DNA of 64,000 nucleotides from Acidovorax sp. Leaf160 (GTDB lineage: Bacteria > Pseudomonadota > Gammaproteobacteria > Burkholderiales > Burkholderiaceae_C): assembly GCF_001424265.1 (NCBI RefSeq), contig NZ_LMOV01000025.1, positions 191,843 to 255,842 on the forward strand. The letters run 5' to 3'. The notes beneath the pieces were generated by a model. It saw nothing but the letters and a program-made list of their open reading frames with translations. It ran no database searches and had not been told where the DNA came from. The position numbers and the translations under genes were made by a program. This document shows, piece by piece, positions 29,365 through 44,680 of this stretch; positions within the stretch are counted from its first letter, which is position 1; every line of letters starts with the position of its first letter.

Positions 29365-30147
29365 TCACATGGTGAACATCAATGCGGTGAGGATGAAGTC
29401 CAGCCCCAGCACCGCGAGCGAGGCCACCACCACCGTGCGGGTGGTGGCACGCGACACGCCCTCGGGCGTGGGCTTGGCGACATAGCCCTGGAATACGGCG
29501 ATGAAGGTGACGGCTAGGCCGAACACCAGGCTCTTGATGACCCCGTTGCCCACATCCTTGAACACGTCCACGCCGCTTTGCATCTGGCCCCAGAAGGCAC
29601 CGGTGTCGACGCCGATCATCAGGACGCCCACGATCCAGCCGCCGATGACCCCGACCGCGCTGAACACCGCCGCCAGCAGCGGCATGGCGATGACGCCGCC
29701 CCAGAACCGGGGCGCGAGGATGCGGCGCACCGGATCGACCGCCATCATCTCCATGGCCGACAGCTGCTCGCCGGCGCGCATCAGGCCGATCTCGGCCGTG
29801 AGCGAGGTGCCCGCCCGGCCGGCGAACAGCAGCGCGGTGACCACCGGCCCGAGCTCACGCACCAGGCTCAGCGTGACGACCAGCCCCAGCGCGTTGGCCG
29901 AGCCGTAACGCTGCAGCACGTTGTGGCCCTGCAGCGCCAGCACGAAGCCGACGAACAGGCCCGACATGGCGATGATCGAGAGCGAATAGTTGCCGAGGAA
30001 ATGGATCTGGTCGCGCAGCAGCGCCGGGCGCCGCAGCGTCGAGCCGATCAGCGCGACGAGGCGCACGAAGAGGCGCGCCGCCAAGCCCAGGTCGGCCAGC
30101 TTGCTGCGCACGGCGAAACCGACATCGGAAGGACGCCACCAGCTCAT
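29365..30147 (-). CDS. mlaE: MlaE, permease of the phospholipid transport system
   Basis: The 260-aa integral membrane protein has the family pattern [39 protein letters not shown]-like [18 protein letters not shown] and [13 protein letters not shown]. It partners MlaF (ATGA overlap with mlaF upstream) and MlaD, which follows 53 nt downstream. Confidence 0.96.
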   Translation of the reverse strand: MSWWRPSDVGFAVRSKLADLGLAARLFVRLVALIGSTLRRPALLRDQIHFLGNYSLSIIAMSGLFVGFVLALQGHNVLQRYGSANALGLVVTLSLVRELGPVVTALLFAGRAGTSLTAEIGLMRAGEQLSAMEMMAVDPVRRILAPRFWGGVIAMPLLAAVFSAVGVIGGWIVGVLMIGVDTGAFWGQMQSGVDVFKDVGNGVIKSLVFGLAVTFIAVFQGYVAKPTPEGVSRATTRTVVVASLAVLGLDFILTALMFTM

Positions 30148-30974
30148 CGCGCACCTCCGGCCGGCACACCGCCCACGGGGCCGAAGTCGTCGGCCAGGGT
30201 CGGGCCGGGGTAGTGGAAAGGCACCGGCCCGGTGGGCAGCGCGTTGACGAACTGGCGCACCAGCGGGTCGGTGCTGGCACGCACCTCGTCGGGGCTTCCC
30301 TGCGCGGCCACGGTACCGGGGCCCAGCACGATGACGTGGTCGGCGACGCGGAAGGTTTCCTCCACGTCGTGCGAGACCACCAGGGTGGTGAGGCCCATCG
30401 CGTCGTTCAGCTGGCGGATCAGCTGCGCGGCGATCCCGAGAGAGATGGGGTCGAGCCCGGCGAAGGGCTCGTCGTACATGATGAGCTGCGGGTCCAGCGC
30501 GATGGCCCGCGCCAGCGCCACGCGACGGGCCATTCCGCCGGAGATCTGGCTGGGCATGAGGTCGCGCGCGCCCCGCAGCCCCACGGCGTGCAGCTTCATC
30601 AGCACGATGTCGCGGATCAGCTCTTCCGGCAGGTCGGTGTGCTCACGCAGCGGAAAGGCTACGTTCTCGAACACGCTCATGTCGGTGAACAGCGCGCCGA
30701 ACTGGAACAGCATGCCCATGCGGCGGCGGGCGGCGTAGAGCGTGTCCGCGTCCATGCGGCCGACGTCCTGCCCGTCCACCAGCACCTCGCCCTGCTGAGC
30801 CTTCTGCTGGCCGCCGATCAGGCGCAGCACCGTCGTCTTGCCGCCGCCCGAAGCGCCCATCAGCGCGGTGACCTTGCCGCGCGGCACGGCCAGCGACACG
30901 TCGCGCAGGATCACGCGGTCTCCATACGAGAACGTGACGTTGCGCAGTTCGACCAGGGCGGTGGGTGATGGCAT
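30144..30974 (-). CDS. mlaF: MlaF, ATPase of the phospholipid transport system
   Basis: The 276-aa ATPase has Walker [10 protein letters not shown], the signature ISGGMARR and Walker [13 protein letters not shown]. These sequence choices are typical of MlaF (Ttg2A). It is the first gene of mlaFEDACB. The start [12 protein letters not shown] was chosen because upstream codons encode an Arg/Pro-rich non-homologous stretch. A near-perfect palindrome lies about 85 nt upstream. Confidence 0.96.
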   Translation of the reverse strand: MPSPTALVELRNVTFSYGDRVILRDVSLAVPRGKVTALMGASGGGKTTVLRLIGGQQKAQQGEVLVDGQDVGRMDADTLYAARRRMGMLFQFGALFTDMSVFENVAFPLREHTDLPEELIRDIVLMKLHAVGLRGARDLMPSQISGGMARRVALARAIALDPQLIMYDEPFAGLDPISLGIAAQLIRQLNDAMGLTTLVVSHDVEETFRVADHVIVLGPGTVAAQGSPDEVRASTDPLVRQFVNALPTGPVPFHYPGPTLADDFGPVGGVPAGGAR

Positions 30975-31058
30975 GCGATGGGAAATTCGGCAGGAAAGGA
31001 GCGGGCCGCGCGGATTGTCTCCGCAGGGAGGGGAACGCGGTGTGGGACGATGGTACCT

Positions 31059-31082
31059 CAAACATACATGCATGCATGTTTG
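31059..31082. promoter_or_regulatory. Palindrome upstream of the mla operon (possible operator)
   Basis: A 24-bp near-perfect palindrome has arms CAAACAT (31059-31065) and ATGTTTG (31076-31082) around a CATGCATG centre. It sits in the 221-nt gap upstream of mlaF. It could be a dimeric repressor site or a short CATG repeat expansion. No partner regulator gene is nearby. Confidence 0.35.
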
Positions 31083-31103
31083 CAGATTTCACCGATTGGA
31101 ATC

Positions 31104-31120
31104 GCTACTGTTTCTATAGC
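31104..31120. repeat. Degenerate copy of the dispersed repeat core (copy 4)
   Basis: GCTACTGTTTCTATAGC resembles the GCTAT-N-ATAGC cores with one mismatch, between mlaF and the amino-acid ABC ATPase. No tail is recognised. Confidence 0.3.
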
Positions 31121-31195
31121 TAACGGCGCTGTTTCTACAACGTTCTCAGACCTTTTTCATCTTGGAGTTGCCGCCCACCTTGTTGCAGTCGCACA

Positions 31196-31979
<784 letters not shown>

Positions 31980-31987
<8 letters not shown>

Positions 31988-32633
31988 CGTGCTTGGCATA
32001 GCGCCGCTCCAGCCGCTGGAAGCCCCAGGTCAGCACCAGGGTCATGAGAAGGTAGAAGGCCGCCGCCACGATGAACGGCGTGGTCGTGAAGTCGCGCTGC
32101 ACGAAGCCGCGCGCGGCGCGCAGCAGGTCGTTCAGGGCCAGCACGTAGATCAGCGAGGTGTCCTTGACCAGCGTGATAGTCTCGTTGCTCATGGGCGGCA
32201 GCACGCGGCGCACCATCTGCGGCAGCACGATGCGGCGCATGGTCTGGCCGTAGGTCATGCCCAGCACGCGGGCGGCCTCGTACTGCCCCCGGTCCACCGA
32301 CTGGATGCCGGCGCGGAAGATTTCGGCGAAATAGGCCGCGTAGTTGAGCGCGAACGCCACCACCGCCGCCGGAAAGTCAGGCAGCCGAACACCGATGACC
32401 GGCACGAAGGGCAGCGCGAAGTAGATGAACAGCATCTGCAGCATGAGCGGCGTGCCGCGCATGAGCCAGATGTAGCCATTGACCACGCCCGACAGCAGCC
32501 GCCAGCGCGAGGTGCGCGCGAGCGCCAGCAGCAGCCCCAGCGGCACCGCCAGCGCGAGCGTGATGACAAAGAGCTTCAGGGTGACGCTGGCACCCTGCGC
32601 CAACGGCCCCAGAAGGGAAAGAACGTAATCCAT
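31980..32633 (-). CDS. Polar amino-acid ABC transporter permease
   Basis: The 217-aa permease has about five membrane segments and the HisM/GlnP signature: WLMRGTPLMLQMLFIYF, YAAYFAEIFRAGIQSVDRGQ, EAARVLGMT and LKDTSLIYVLALNDLLRAA-like segments. It probably works as a homodimer, because only one permease gene is present. Confidence 0.93.
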
Positions 32634-32824
32634 CTATCTGCTACGGAATCTGTTGTCTGCAGTGCTGCGACAGGCAGGGCCCAAGGCCAACGCACTGGCG
32701 CGGCCGAAGGCCAGTGGCAGCCGCGCAAGGGCCGCCCCGCCGCGCCGGCTGCGTCCCCCATCCCGCATCGCGCAGCGAGGCGAGAGAAGGGGGAAGGCGC
32801 GCAGCGCCTCAGGGGGTTGCTCCC

Positions 32825-33622
32825 TTATTTGACGATGTTCTTGCCGAACCACTGCTCGGCGATCTTGGCGGCAGCGCCGTCCTTCTTCATCTCGCCGAGG
32901 GCCGTATCCAGGCGGCCTTGCAGGGCAGTGTCGTCCTTGCGCACGCCCACGCCGTATTCCTCGGTGCCGAAGTTGTCTTCCAGCACGGCGTAGTCCTGCG
33001 GCTTCTTGGCCACGTAGTAGCGGCCCACCACCTCATCGACCACCACGGCATCCAGCCGGCCGGTGGAAAGATCCATCAGCGCGGTCACGTTGTCGCCGAA
33101 AGTCTTGAACTCCTTGAACGACTTGAACACGGCGTCGTCCTTCTTGACCGCATCGACGGCGCTGGACCCATCCTGCGCGCCGACGGTCTTGCCGGCCAGG
33201 TCGGCACGGGTCTTGATGGCCGACGACGCTGGCACCACGATGATCTGGTGGTTCTCCATGTAGGGCGCGGTGAAGCCAATGTTCTGCTTGCGCTCTTCGG
33301 TGATCGTCAGGCCGTTCCACAGCGCATCGACGCGCTTGCCGGACAGCTCAGCCTCCTTGGCGCTCCAGTCGATGGGCTTGAACTCCACCTCCACGCCCAT
33401 GCGCCGGGCGGCTTCGCGGGCCATGTCGATGTCGAAGCCGACCAGCTGGTTCTTGTCGTCGCGGAAGCCCATGGGCGGGAAGTTGTCGTCCAGGCCCACC
33501 ACGATCTTGGTGATGGCGGCGGGTGCGGGTGCGGCGGCCGGCGCCTGGGCGGTTTCGTTCTTGCCGCAGGCGGCCAGCAGGGCGCCCATGGACAGCAGGG
33601 CAATGGCGGCGATCTTCTTCAT
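32825..33622 (-). CDS. Amino-acid ABC transporter substrate-binding lipoprotein
   Basis: The 265-aa family 3 solute-binding protein has lipobox LLAAC (Cys19). Ligand-fold motifs are VVGLDDNFPPMGF, LVGFDIDMAREAARRMG, VDALWNGLTITEERK and GAQDGSSAVDAV. Start MKKIAAIALLSMG; a long upstream in-frame extension is not signal-like. It is first in an SBP-permease-ATPase operon; 191 nt without a clear gene lie between it and the permease. Confidence 0.94.
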   Translation of the reverse strand: MKKIAAIALLSMGALLAACGKNETAQAPAAAPAPAAITKIVVGLDDNFPPMGFRDDKNQLVGFDIDMAREAARRMGVEVEFKPIDWSAKEAELSGKRVDALWNGLTITEERKQNIGFTAPYMENHQIIVVPASSAIKTRADLAGKTVGAQDGSSAVDAVKKDDAVFKSFKEFKTFGDNVTALMDLSTGRLDAVVVDEVVGRYYVAKKPQDYAVLEDNFGTEEYGVGVRKDDTALQGRLDTALGEMKKDGAAAKIAEQWFGKNIVK

Positions 33623-33806
33623 GGCGAATCGGTTTCCAGCAAACAAAGGGGAAGGCAGGCAAACAAAAAAACACCGCACGGCCAGGGCCGAATGGCCGGT
33701 GGCTCGGGCGGATGCGATGGGGGAGAACCTGTATTGTCGCCCAGTCGTCATAGAGCCTGCAGGCCTGCGGAATGAGCCCCATGTGAGCCCGGCACGGGGT
33801 GAGCAT

Positions 33807-33862
33807 AAAAACCGCCTGCAGCCCGCCCGCATCCAGAGCTTGCAGCTATTTTTTCAATAGCA
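33807..33862 (-). repeat. Dispersed intergenic repeat, copy 5
   Basis: The core GCTATTTTTTCAATAGCA (33845-33862) is followed, on the minus strand, by a tail with GCAAGCTCTGG and GGGCGGGC, arranged like the other full copies. Confidence 0.55.
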
Positions 33863-33928
33863 TGGCGACATGTACCGCTGGCCTGGCAGCCGCCTGGCCT
33901 GCACACCCTGCCCTCCGCACCGCCATGG

Positions 33929-33953
33929 AAAAACGGCGCCCAGAGAGGCGCCG
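33929..33953 (-). terminator. Intrinsic terminator of gltBD
   Basis: A 7-bp stem CGGCGCC / GGCGCCG with a 6-nt loop is followed on the minus strand by TTTTT, 25 nt past the gltD stop. Confidence 0.8.
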
Positions 33954-33978
33954 CCTTGCACGAAACCCGGACGTCCGC

Positions 33979-35457
33979 TCAACGCGGCAGGTCGGAATAC
34001 CCCATCAGGAACTCGTCCACCGCACGAGCGGCCTGGCGGCCTTCGCGGATGGCCCAGACGACCAGCGACTGGCCGCGACGGATGTCGCCGGCGGCGAAGA
34101 CCTTGGGCACGTTGGTGGCGTAGCCGCCGTCGAAGTCGGTGGTGGCCTTGGCATTGCCGCGCGCGTCCTTGTCCACGCCGAAGGCCTCCAGCACCGCGGC
34201 GACCGGGCTCACGAAGCCCATGGCCAACAGCACCAGGTCGGCCTTCAGCACCTGTTCGGAGCCGGCGACCTCGACCATCTTGCCGTCCTTCCATTCGACC
34301 CGCACGGTCTTCAGGCCGGTGACCTTGCCCTTCTCGCCCAGCAGCTCCTTGGTGGAGATGGCGAACTCGCGCTCGCAGCCCTCTTCATGGCTGGAGCTGG
34401 TGCGCAGCTTGATCGGCCAGTAGGGCCAGGTCAGCGGACGGTTCTCTTCCTCGGGCGGCTGGGGCATGAGCTCGAACTGCGTGACGCTGGCCGCGCCGTG
34501 GCGGTTGCTGGTGCCCACGCAGTCGCTGCCGGTGTCGCCGCCACCGATCACGATGACGTGCTTGCCGTCGGCGCGCAGCTGGCCCTTGAGCTTGTCGCCG
34601 GCGTTGACCTTGTTCTGCTGGGGCAGGAATTCCATGGCGAAGTGCACGCCGTCCAGGTCGCGGCCGGGCACGGGCAGGTCGCGCGACTGCTCTGCGCCGC
34701 CGGTCAGCAGCACGGCGTCGAAGTCCTTCTGCAGCTGCTCGGGCGTGATGGTTTCCTTGGCCCAGTTGGTGACCTTGGAGCCCTTGCCCAGGCCGTCCTT
34801 GGCCGCCCCGATGAACACGCCGGTGCGGATGGTGACGCCCTCGGCGGCCATCTGCTCGGCGCGGCGGTCGATGTGCGACTTCTCCATCTTGAAGTCGGGA
34901 ATGCCGTAGCGCAGCAGGCCGCCGATGCGGTCGTTCTTCTCGAACAGGGTCACGTCGTGGCCCACGCGCGCCAGCTGCTGCGCCGCCGCCATGCCGGCGG
35001 GGCCGGAGCCCACCACGGCGATCTTCTTGCCGGTCTTGTGCTTGGGCGGCAGGGGCGTGACCCAGCCTTCGGCCCAGGCGCGGTCGATGATGGCGTGCTC
35101 GATGGACTTGATGCCCACCGGGTCGTCGTTCACGTTCAGCACGCAGGCCGCCTCGCAGGGCGCGGGGCAGATGCGGCCGGTGAACTCGGGGAAGTTGTTC
35201 GTGCTGTGCAGCACGGCAATGGCGCTCTTCCAGTCCTGTTGATAGACCAGGTCGTTGAAGTCCGGAATGATGTTGTTGACCGGGCAGCCGTTGTTGCAGA
35301 ACGGCGTGCCGCAGTCCATGCAGCGCGCGCCCTGGATCTTGGCCTGCTGGTCATCGAGCCCGATGACGAATTCCTTGTAGTGCTTCAGGCGCTCGGCCGG
35401 CGGGCGGTAGCCCTCCTCGATGCGCTCGTACTCCATGAAGCCGGTGGTCTTTCCCAT
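33979..35457 (-). CDS. gltD: Glutamate synthase small subunit GltD
   Basis: The 492-aa FAD/NADPH-binding subunit delivers electrons to GltB. The N-terminal Fe-S binding region has [17 protein letters not shown] and [15 protein letters not shown] site [16 protein letters not shown] and the second nucleotide site [11 protein letters not shown] follow, and the C-terminal [16 protein letters not shown] closes the FAD site. It is 50 nt downstream of gltB, as usual for gltBD. Confidence 0.98.
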   Translation of the reverse strand: MGKTTGFMEYERIEEGYRPPAERLKHYKEFVIGLDDQQAKIQGARCMDCGTPFCNNGCPVNNIIPDFNDLVYQQDWKSAIAVLHSTNNFPEFTGRICPAPCEAACVLNVNDDPVGIKSIEHAIIDRAWAEGWVTPLPPKHKTGKKIAVVGSGPAGMAAAQQLARVGHDVTLFEKNDRIGGLLRYGIPDFKMEKSHIDRRAEQMAAEGVTIRTGVFIGAAKDGLGKGSKVTNWAKETITPEQLQKDFDAVLLTGGAEQSRDLPVPGRDLDGVHFAMEFLPQQNKVNAGDKLKGQLRADGKHVIVIGGGDTGSDCVGTSNRHGAASVTQFELMPQPPEEENRPLTWPYWPIKLRTSSSHEEGCEREFAISTKELLGEKGKVTGLKTVRVEWKDGKMVEVAGSEQVLKADLVLLAMGFVSPVAAVLEAFGVDKDARGNAKATTDFDGGYATNVPKVFAAGDIRRGQSLVVWAIREGRQAARAVDEFLMGYSDLPR

Positions 35458-35507
35458 GATGTCTGTCCTGATGTCTGTGAATGCGGTGGGGTGGCTGGGC
35501 CTGCGCC

Positions 35508-40244
<4,737 letters not shown>

Positions 40245-40449
40245 GGCGCATTCCTCGTTGTAGGTGATCGCAGGGATTCCGAGATTAGTGCATTGCAGCA
40301 AAAGCATGCAAGCACATTAATGGGGGTCGGATTCCCATTTCATCAGCCCCAATGCCAGCTGGTTATTAATTGGGGACACATTAAATCTCTTAATTTTGGA
40401 CGTGGCTTTGCCTCGGTAGCGCTTTTCTCGATCAGCGCTGCGCGACTTC

Positions 40450-41190
40450 TCAGCGGACCGGAGACCGGTCAGGGCTGGGCGCATCCGTGCCGACCTCCGG
40501 GATCTGGCGCGTGCGTGGTCGGCCCGGTGAGCCCTTGGCCACCCTTCGTTCAGTCTGATGCTGCAGTGCTTCGATGAAACTTTTCTCCCCCAGCGCCCAG
40601 CCGCTCAGCGCCGATGCGGTGATGGCGGTCTGGTCTGCACTGCCGATGCCCGCACGCACCAGTTCCGCATAGGCCGCTTCGCGTGCGAACGGCGTGTTGC
40701 CCAGGGCCCAGAACAACGCATGGGGAGTGATGAGCCGGTCGTTGGAAAGCCCCAGCGCATGGGCGTGGCTCGACCACGGGTAGTCGATGGGCTGCGTCGC
40801 GATGCCCGCCCGCACCGGGTTGAGATCGAGATAGACCATGCAGGCGAGCAGATAGCGGTCGGACTGAACCACCGTGGAGCGGTACCGCCCTTCCCACAGC
40901 GTCCCGGTGCGGCCATGCCGGTCGTTGAAGTAGCGCACGTAGCTGCGCCCGACCGCCTGCATCATCTGCGACAGCCCGTCGCTCGTCTGCGGCGTGGCCA
41001 GAAGATGGAAATGGTTGTCCATCAACACATAGGCGTGCACGGCGACCTGGCAGCGGGCCGACTGCTCGGCAAGCAGGGCCAGCATGGTCTCGAAGTCCTG
41101 CCGGTCGCGAAAGATGACCTGCCGGTTATTGCCGCGCTGGATGACGTGGTGGGGGTAGCCTGGCAGGGTCAGACGGGGCAGTCGTGCCAT
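40450..41190 (-). CDS. REP-associated tyrosine (Y1/RAYT-type) transposase
   Basis: The 246-aa HUH/Y1 transposase-like protein opens MARLPRLTLPGYPHHVIQRGNNRQ. It has the metal-binding HUH motif in DNHFHLLATP and a GTLWEGRYRSTVVQSDRYLL segment with candidate Tyr residues. It is complete and looks intact. There is no second transposase gene or clear terminal inverted repeat. The position just upstream of gltB, with short GGGGTCA and GGGGACA repeats on either side, is typical of single-copy domesticated RAYT genes. Activity cannot be judged. Confidence 0.88.
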   Translation of the reverse strand: MARLPRLTLPGYPHHVIQRGNNRQVIFRDRQDFETMLALLAEQSARCQVAVHAYVLMDNHFHLLATPQTSDGLSQMMQAVGRSYVRYFNDRHGRTGTLWEGRYRSTVVQSDRYLLACMVYLDLNPVRAGIATQPIDYPWSSHAHALGLSNDRLITPHALFWALGNTPFAREAAYAELVRAGIGSADQTAITASALSGWALGEKSFIEALQHQTERRVAKGSPGRPRTRQIPEVGTDAPSPDRSPVR

Positions 41191-41238
41191 AGAAGGAAAG
41201 CGGCGGTGGAAAAGCCGATGGTAGTCAGAAAATGACTC

Positions 41239-41265
41239 TGACCCCTTTTTTGTGTGACCCCTTTT
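41239..41265. repeat. TGACCCCTTTT direct repeat beside the RAYT gene
   Basis: Two copies of TGACCCCTTTT start at 41239 and 41255, just upstream of the transposase gene. On its other side, near 40373, is TTAATTGGGGACACATTAA. Such short GTC/CCCC-T repeats commonly flank this transposase type (inference). Confidence 0.4.
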
Positions 41266-41360
41266 CTGCGAGCCCTTGTTCTGGTTTCCCCAAAGGCTCA
41301 CCGCGGCCATGCGCCCAACGCTTCCGCAGGCTGGCTAGGCGCACCCTCAGGGATTGGGGC

Positions 41361-42332
41361 TCAGGTGGCCAGGCTGTCGCCCGCCGGTTCCTGCCCCAGG
41401 CCGAAACGCGGCCCCATCGACCGCTCCAGACCGAACTCGGCCAGGATGGCGCGCAACCGGTCTCCTGCGCTGCGCTTCTTCTGGCCCGTGTAGCGCGCGA
41501 CGATCAGCTCGTTCTTCATGCTGTGCTCCCAGCCGACCAGTTCCGTGACGGTGACCTGGTAGCCACTGGCTTCAAGGTACAGGCAGCGCAGCACGTTGGT
41601 GAGTTGGCTTCCCATCTCCCGGGTGTGCAGCGGATGGCGCCACAGTTCCGCCAGCGGTGTGCGCGCAAGTTGCAGCGCCTTGCCCTGCCGCAGACATGCG
41701 GCCACCTCGGCCTGGCAGCACGGCACCAGCACCATGGCGCGGGCTCGCTTCTGCAGCCCGAAGGCGATGGCATCGTCCGTGGCGGTGTCGCAGGCATGCA
41801 ACGCGGTGACCACGTCGATGCGCTCGGGCAGCTCGGCAGCGTCGGTGGATTGGGCCACCGACAGGTTGAGGAACGACATGCGGCCGAACCCCAGCTGCTG
41901 CGCCAGCGCCCGGGAACGGTCGACCAGTTCGGCGCGCGTTTCGATACCGTAGATTTGGCCCCGGCCCAGTGCCTTGAAATACAGGTCGTACAGGATGAAG
42001 CCCAGATAGGACTTGCCCGCTCCATGATCGGCCAGGGTGGGACCCGCCCCGCCGGCTGCCGCGCCTTCGGCCGGCGGCGCCGCCAATTCCTGCAGCAGCG
42101 GTTCGATCAGCTGGAAGAGGTGATAGACCTGCTTGAGCTTGCGGCGGGAATCCTGGTTCAAGCGGCCATCCCGCGTCAGGATGTGCAGCTCCTTCAGCAA
42201 CTCGACGGATTGACCCGGGCGCAGTTCGGCGAGCAGCGCCGGGTCCTGGACGCGATGGCCGTTGCCTCCTCCGGCGGCCTGGACTTTGTCACCGCGGTGT
42301 TCACGGGGCGATGGCGAACGGGCCGGCTTCAT
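41361..42332 (-). CDS. Class I SAM-dependent methyltransferase (Methyltransf_32-like)
   Basis: The 323-aa protein contains a SAM-binding motif LADHGAGKSYLGFILYDLYF, an acidic residue after strand 2 (YGIETRAELVDRS), DVVTALHACDTATDDAI, and a VPCCQAEVA Cys pair. These are features of the Methyltransf_32 group. The target is not known. It starts at ATG 42332, overlapping the DUF1415 stop (ATGA), so the two are probably translated together. Confidence 0.83.
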   Translation of the reverse strand: MKPARSPSPREHRGDKVQAAGGGNGHRVQDPALLAELRPGQSVELLKELHILTRDGRLNQDSRRKLKQVYHLFQLIEPLLQELAAPPAEGAAAGGAGPTLADHGAGKSYLGFILYDLYFKALGRGQIYGIETRAELVDRSRALAQQLGFGRMSFLNLSVAQSTDAAELPERIDVVTALHACDTATDDAIAFGLQKRARAMVLVPCCQAEVAACLRQGKALQLARTPLAELWRHPLHTREMGSQLTNVLRCLYLEASGYQVTVTELVGWEHSMKNELIVARYTGQKKRSAGDRLRAILAEFGLERSMGPRFGLGQEPAGDSLAT

Positions 42333-43042
42333 GCGCCCGCCTTGGCGTTGCCATTGGCGATGCCGGCATCTTGTGTGCCGGCGCCATCCGCGCCATGCAC
42401 CGGGCAAGCGCGCCGGGCACCGACGTCCAGGGCCGCCCAGCCCTCGGCTCCGAGCTCTTCGAGCACCTCGATGTTGCGTTCAAAGATGGCTTCGGCCTCG
42501 GGAAAGACTTCGACTGCGCGGTCGATGCTTTCCTCGCGCAGCAGGTGCAGCGTGGGGTACGGAGCGCGGTTGGTGCTGTTGGTCACGTCATCGGGCGCGG
42601 TGCCCTCGAACTGAAACTGAGGATGGAACGACGCCACCTGCAAGATGCCGCCCAGGTCCATCGCGTCCACCAGGTCATCTGCCAAGGCCAGGAAGTCGTT
42701 GAAATCGAGAAAGTCCGCCATGCAGTCGGGCGCCATCAGCAAGGTGGTGTCCCGCTTTTCTGCCGACATCTCGGCCAGCGTTTCGAGTTCGCGCTGCAGA
42801 TCCTCCAGCAGTTCGCGCGCATCGGTGGCGGCGCTGACGGCATAGTGGATCTGGCCCTTGATGTGAACTGCTTTGGCAAACGGGCAGAGATTCAAACCAA
42901 TCACCGCCCGTTCCAGCCAGCGCACGGTGTCTTCCACGACGATCCGAACGTCGGGCGCGCTGGGACTGGGCACACCCCCTGTATCAGGCGACTGCGCAGG
43001 AACGGCTTTGGAGCCCGTGGACGATGGCGGGAGGGTGGTCAT
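42329..43042 (-). CDS. DUF1415 domain protein
   Basis: The 237-aa protein has the family core DTVRWLERAVIGLNLCPFAKAV, TTLLMAPDC, FNDFLALADDL and LQVASFHPQFQFEG followed by TNRAPYPTLHLLRE. No function is established for DUF1415. The first 30 residues and last 25 are low complexity (Ser/Pro and Ala/Gly). It is coupled to the methyltransferase gene downstream by a 4-nt overlap. Confidence 0.88.
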   Translation of the reverse strand: MTTLPPSSTGSKAVPAQSPDTGGVPSPSAPDVRIVVEDTVRWLERAVIGLNLCPFAKAVHIKGQIHYAVSAATDARELLEDLQRELETLAEMSAEKRDTTLLMAPDCMADFLDFNDFLALADDLVDAMDLGGILQVASFHPQFQFEGTAPDDVTNSTNRAPYPTLHLLREESIDRAVEVFPEAEAIFERNIEVLEELGAEGWAALDVGARRACPVHGADGAGTQDAGIANGNAKAGA

Positions 43043-43406
43043 GGTGTGCGTGGGAAAGACGGGAAGCGTGGTGAAGGGAGCGAGGGCCGGGGCTGAACGG
43101 CTTGAGTGATAGACCACCCCGCCGCACCGCTGTCGCTGCAGCCCAGCGCTTCGCCTCTGGCCGCACACTCCCGACCGCGCATTTTAAAGAAGCGACGGCA
43201 AAGCGCGCAGGCGCAGGCAAAGGCCGCGCCCCTGCGAGGGACGGAGCGGTACTGGCGCCGCAACCCGTGGGGGGGACGGCATGCTGGCGCTTGCGCGCGC
43301 CGATCGCTTGGCGGATGCGACGGACATTGCTGAGGCTGCCGAGACCGCAGAGCCTGCGCACGACCACTCAAGCCCTCACCCGCCTCGGGGCTCCCAGGGG
43401 CGGTAA
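43043..43406. other. Intergenic region dgt-DUF1415
   Basis: This 364-nt GC-rich stretch has no credible gene. A TTTAAAAT segment read on the minus strand (about 43180-43188) could be a -10 for the DUF1415-methyltransferase pair, but no matching -35 was seen. No terminator with a T-run was found for dgt. Confidence 0.35.
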
Positions 43407-44591
43407 TCAGCCGTCCAGCAGCTGCAGCCCGGTGAGGCGCGCGTGCTCCCGTCCCGCGAAGCGATCGGTCATGCCGGCGATGAAGTCAGCTACGACGCGG
43501 GCCTGGTGCGGCTCCTCGGCGCTGCCCGCATGCGCGATGGCGCGGGCGGCGAAGGCGGGCTTCATCTCTTCGGGCCGTGCACGGTAGATACCGAACAACT
43601 CCCGCACGATCCGCTGGGCTTGTCCGGTGGTTTCCATCACCTGCGGGTGACGGTAGAGCTGGCTGAACAAAAACCGCTTGAGCGCCTGCGACTCGGCCCG
43701 CATGCCATCGCTGAAGCCGACCAGCGGGCCGGGCGACTGCCGCACCGCATCCACGTCGGCAGGCGCTGCGGCGGCGAGCGCCGCCCGCGTCGTGTCGATC
43801 ACGTCGTACACCTGCGCGCTCAGCATGCGGCGGATGGCTTCGTTCAGCCAGCGGCGTCGGGCCTGGGGCTCTCCCAGGGACGGGTGGGCCACCAGCGCCA
43901 GCCTGCGGAACCGGTCGAACAGCGGCACCTCCTGGAGCTGTTCGAGGGTGATGAGACCGGAGCGCACGCCGTCGTCGATGTCGTGCGCGTTGTAGGCGAT
44001 CTCGTCGGCCAGATTGCAAAGCTGCGCCTCCAGACTGGGCTGCTGGCGCAGCAGAAAGCGCTGCCCCACGCCCCCAGGCTCACGGGCCTCGATCTGCTCG
44101 GCATGGCGGCGCGAGCAGTGCTTGAGGATGCCCTCGCGCGTCTCGAAGGTCAGGTTCAAGCCGTCGTAATCGGGGTAGCGCTCCTCCAGCGTATCGACCA
44201 CGCGCAGGCTTTGCAGGTTGTGCTCGAAGCCCCCATACGCCGCCATGCACTCGTTCAGGGCATCCTGCCCGGCATGCCCGAACGGGGTATGCCCCAGATC
44301 GTGGGCCAGAGAAATGGCCTCTACCAGGTCTTCGTTGATGCACAGCGACCGGGCGATGGACCGGGCCAGTTGCGCCACTTCCAGCGAATGCGTCAACCGC
44401 GTGCGGAACATGTCCCCTTCGTGATTGAGGAACACCTGGGTCTTGTAGACCAGCCGGCGGAAAGCCGACGAGTGCACGATGCGATCGCGGTCGCGCTGGT
44501 ATTCGGTACGCGTCGGGGCAGGCACCTCCGCATGGCGCCGCCCCCGGGTGCGGGCTGGATCGCAAGCGTAGGGCGCCAAGGCAGAATTCAT
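43407..44591 (-). CDS. dgt: Deoxyguanosinetriphosphate triphosphohydrolase-like protein
   Basis: The 394-aa HD-domain protein hydrolyses dNTPs to the deoxynucleoside and triphosphate. It has TEYQRDRDRIVHSSAFRRL, RLTHSLEVAQLAR (first His), the HD motif in LAHDLGHTPFGHAG, and ADEIAYNAHDIDDG. The length fits the type 2 dGTPase-like family rather than E. coli Dgt. The gene is downstream of aroB, as in other betaproteobacteria. Confidence 0.95.
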   Translation of the reverse strand: MNSALAPYACDPARTRGRRHAEVPAPTRTEYQRDRDRIVHSSAFRRLVYKTQVFLNHEGDMFRTRLTHSLEVAQLARSIARSLCINEDLVEAISLAHDLGHTPFGHAGQDALNECMAAYGGFEHNLQSLRVVDTLEERYPDYDGLNLTFETREGILKHCSRRHAEQIEAREPGGVGQRFLLRQQPSLEAQLCNLADEIAYNAHDIDDGVRSGLITLEQLQEVPLFDRFRRLALVAHPSLGEPQARRRWLNEAIRRMLSAQVYDVIDTTRAALAAAAPADVDAVRQSPGPLVGFSDGMRAESQALKRFLFSQLYRHPQVMETTGQAQRIVRELFGIYRARPEEMKPAFAARAIAHAGSAEEPHQARVVADFIAGMTDRFAGREHARLTGLQLLDG

Positions 44592-44595
44592 GGTC

Positions 44596-44650
44596 TTTTA
44601 GGGCTGTAGCGCAGGTGCATCAAGCACAGAGTGCTATTATTTTTATAGCA
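44596..44650 (-). repeat. Dispersed intergenic repeat, copy 6
   Basis: The core GCTATTATTTTTATAGCA (44633-44650) is identical to copy 3. The tail on the minus strand contains GTGCTTGATGCACC and AGCCCTAAAA; the latter also occurs in copy 1. It fills the gap between aroB and dgt. Confidence 0.65.
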
Positions 44651-44680
44651 TACTTGCGCGAGCAGCAGAGCCGCCGGCGC

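Larger units (their letters stand above)
33623..33978. other. Intergenic region between gltD and amino-acid transporter
   Basis: This 356-nt gap holds no credible gene. It contains the transporter leader and promoter, one dispersed-repeat copy (33807-33862) and the gltD terminator (33929-33953). No clear -35/-10 pair was identified. Confidence 0.5.

Noticed and set aside
42984-43367. Small minus-strand frame in the dgt-DUF1415 gap
   Set aside because: Arg/Ala/Pro-rich translation overlapping the DUF1415 start in another frame, no ribosome site and no family resemblance.
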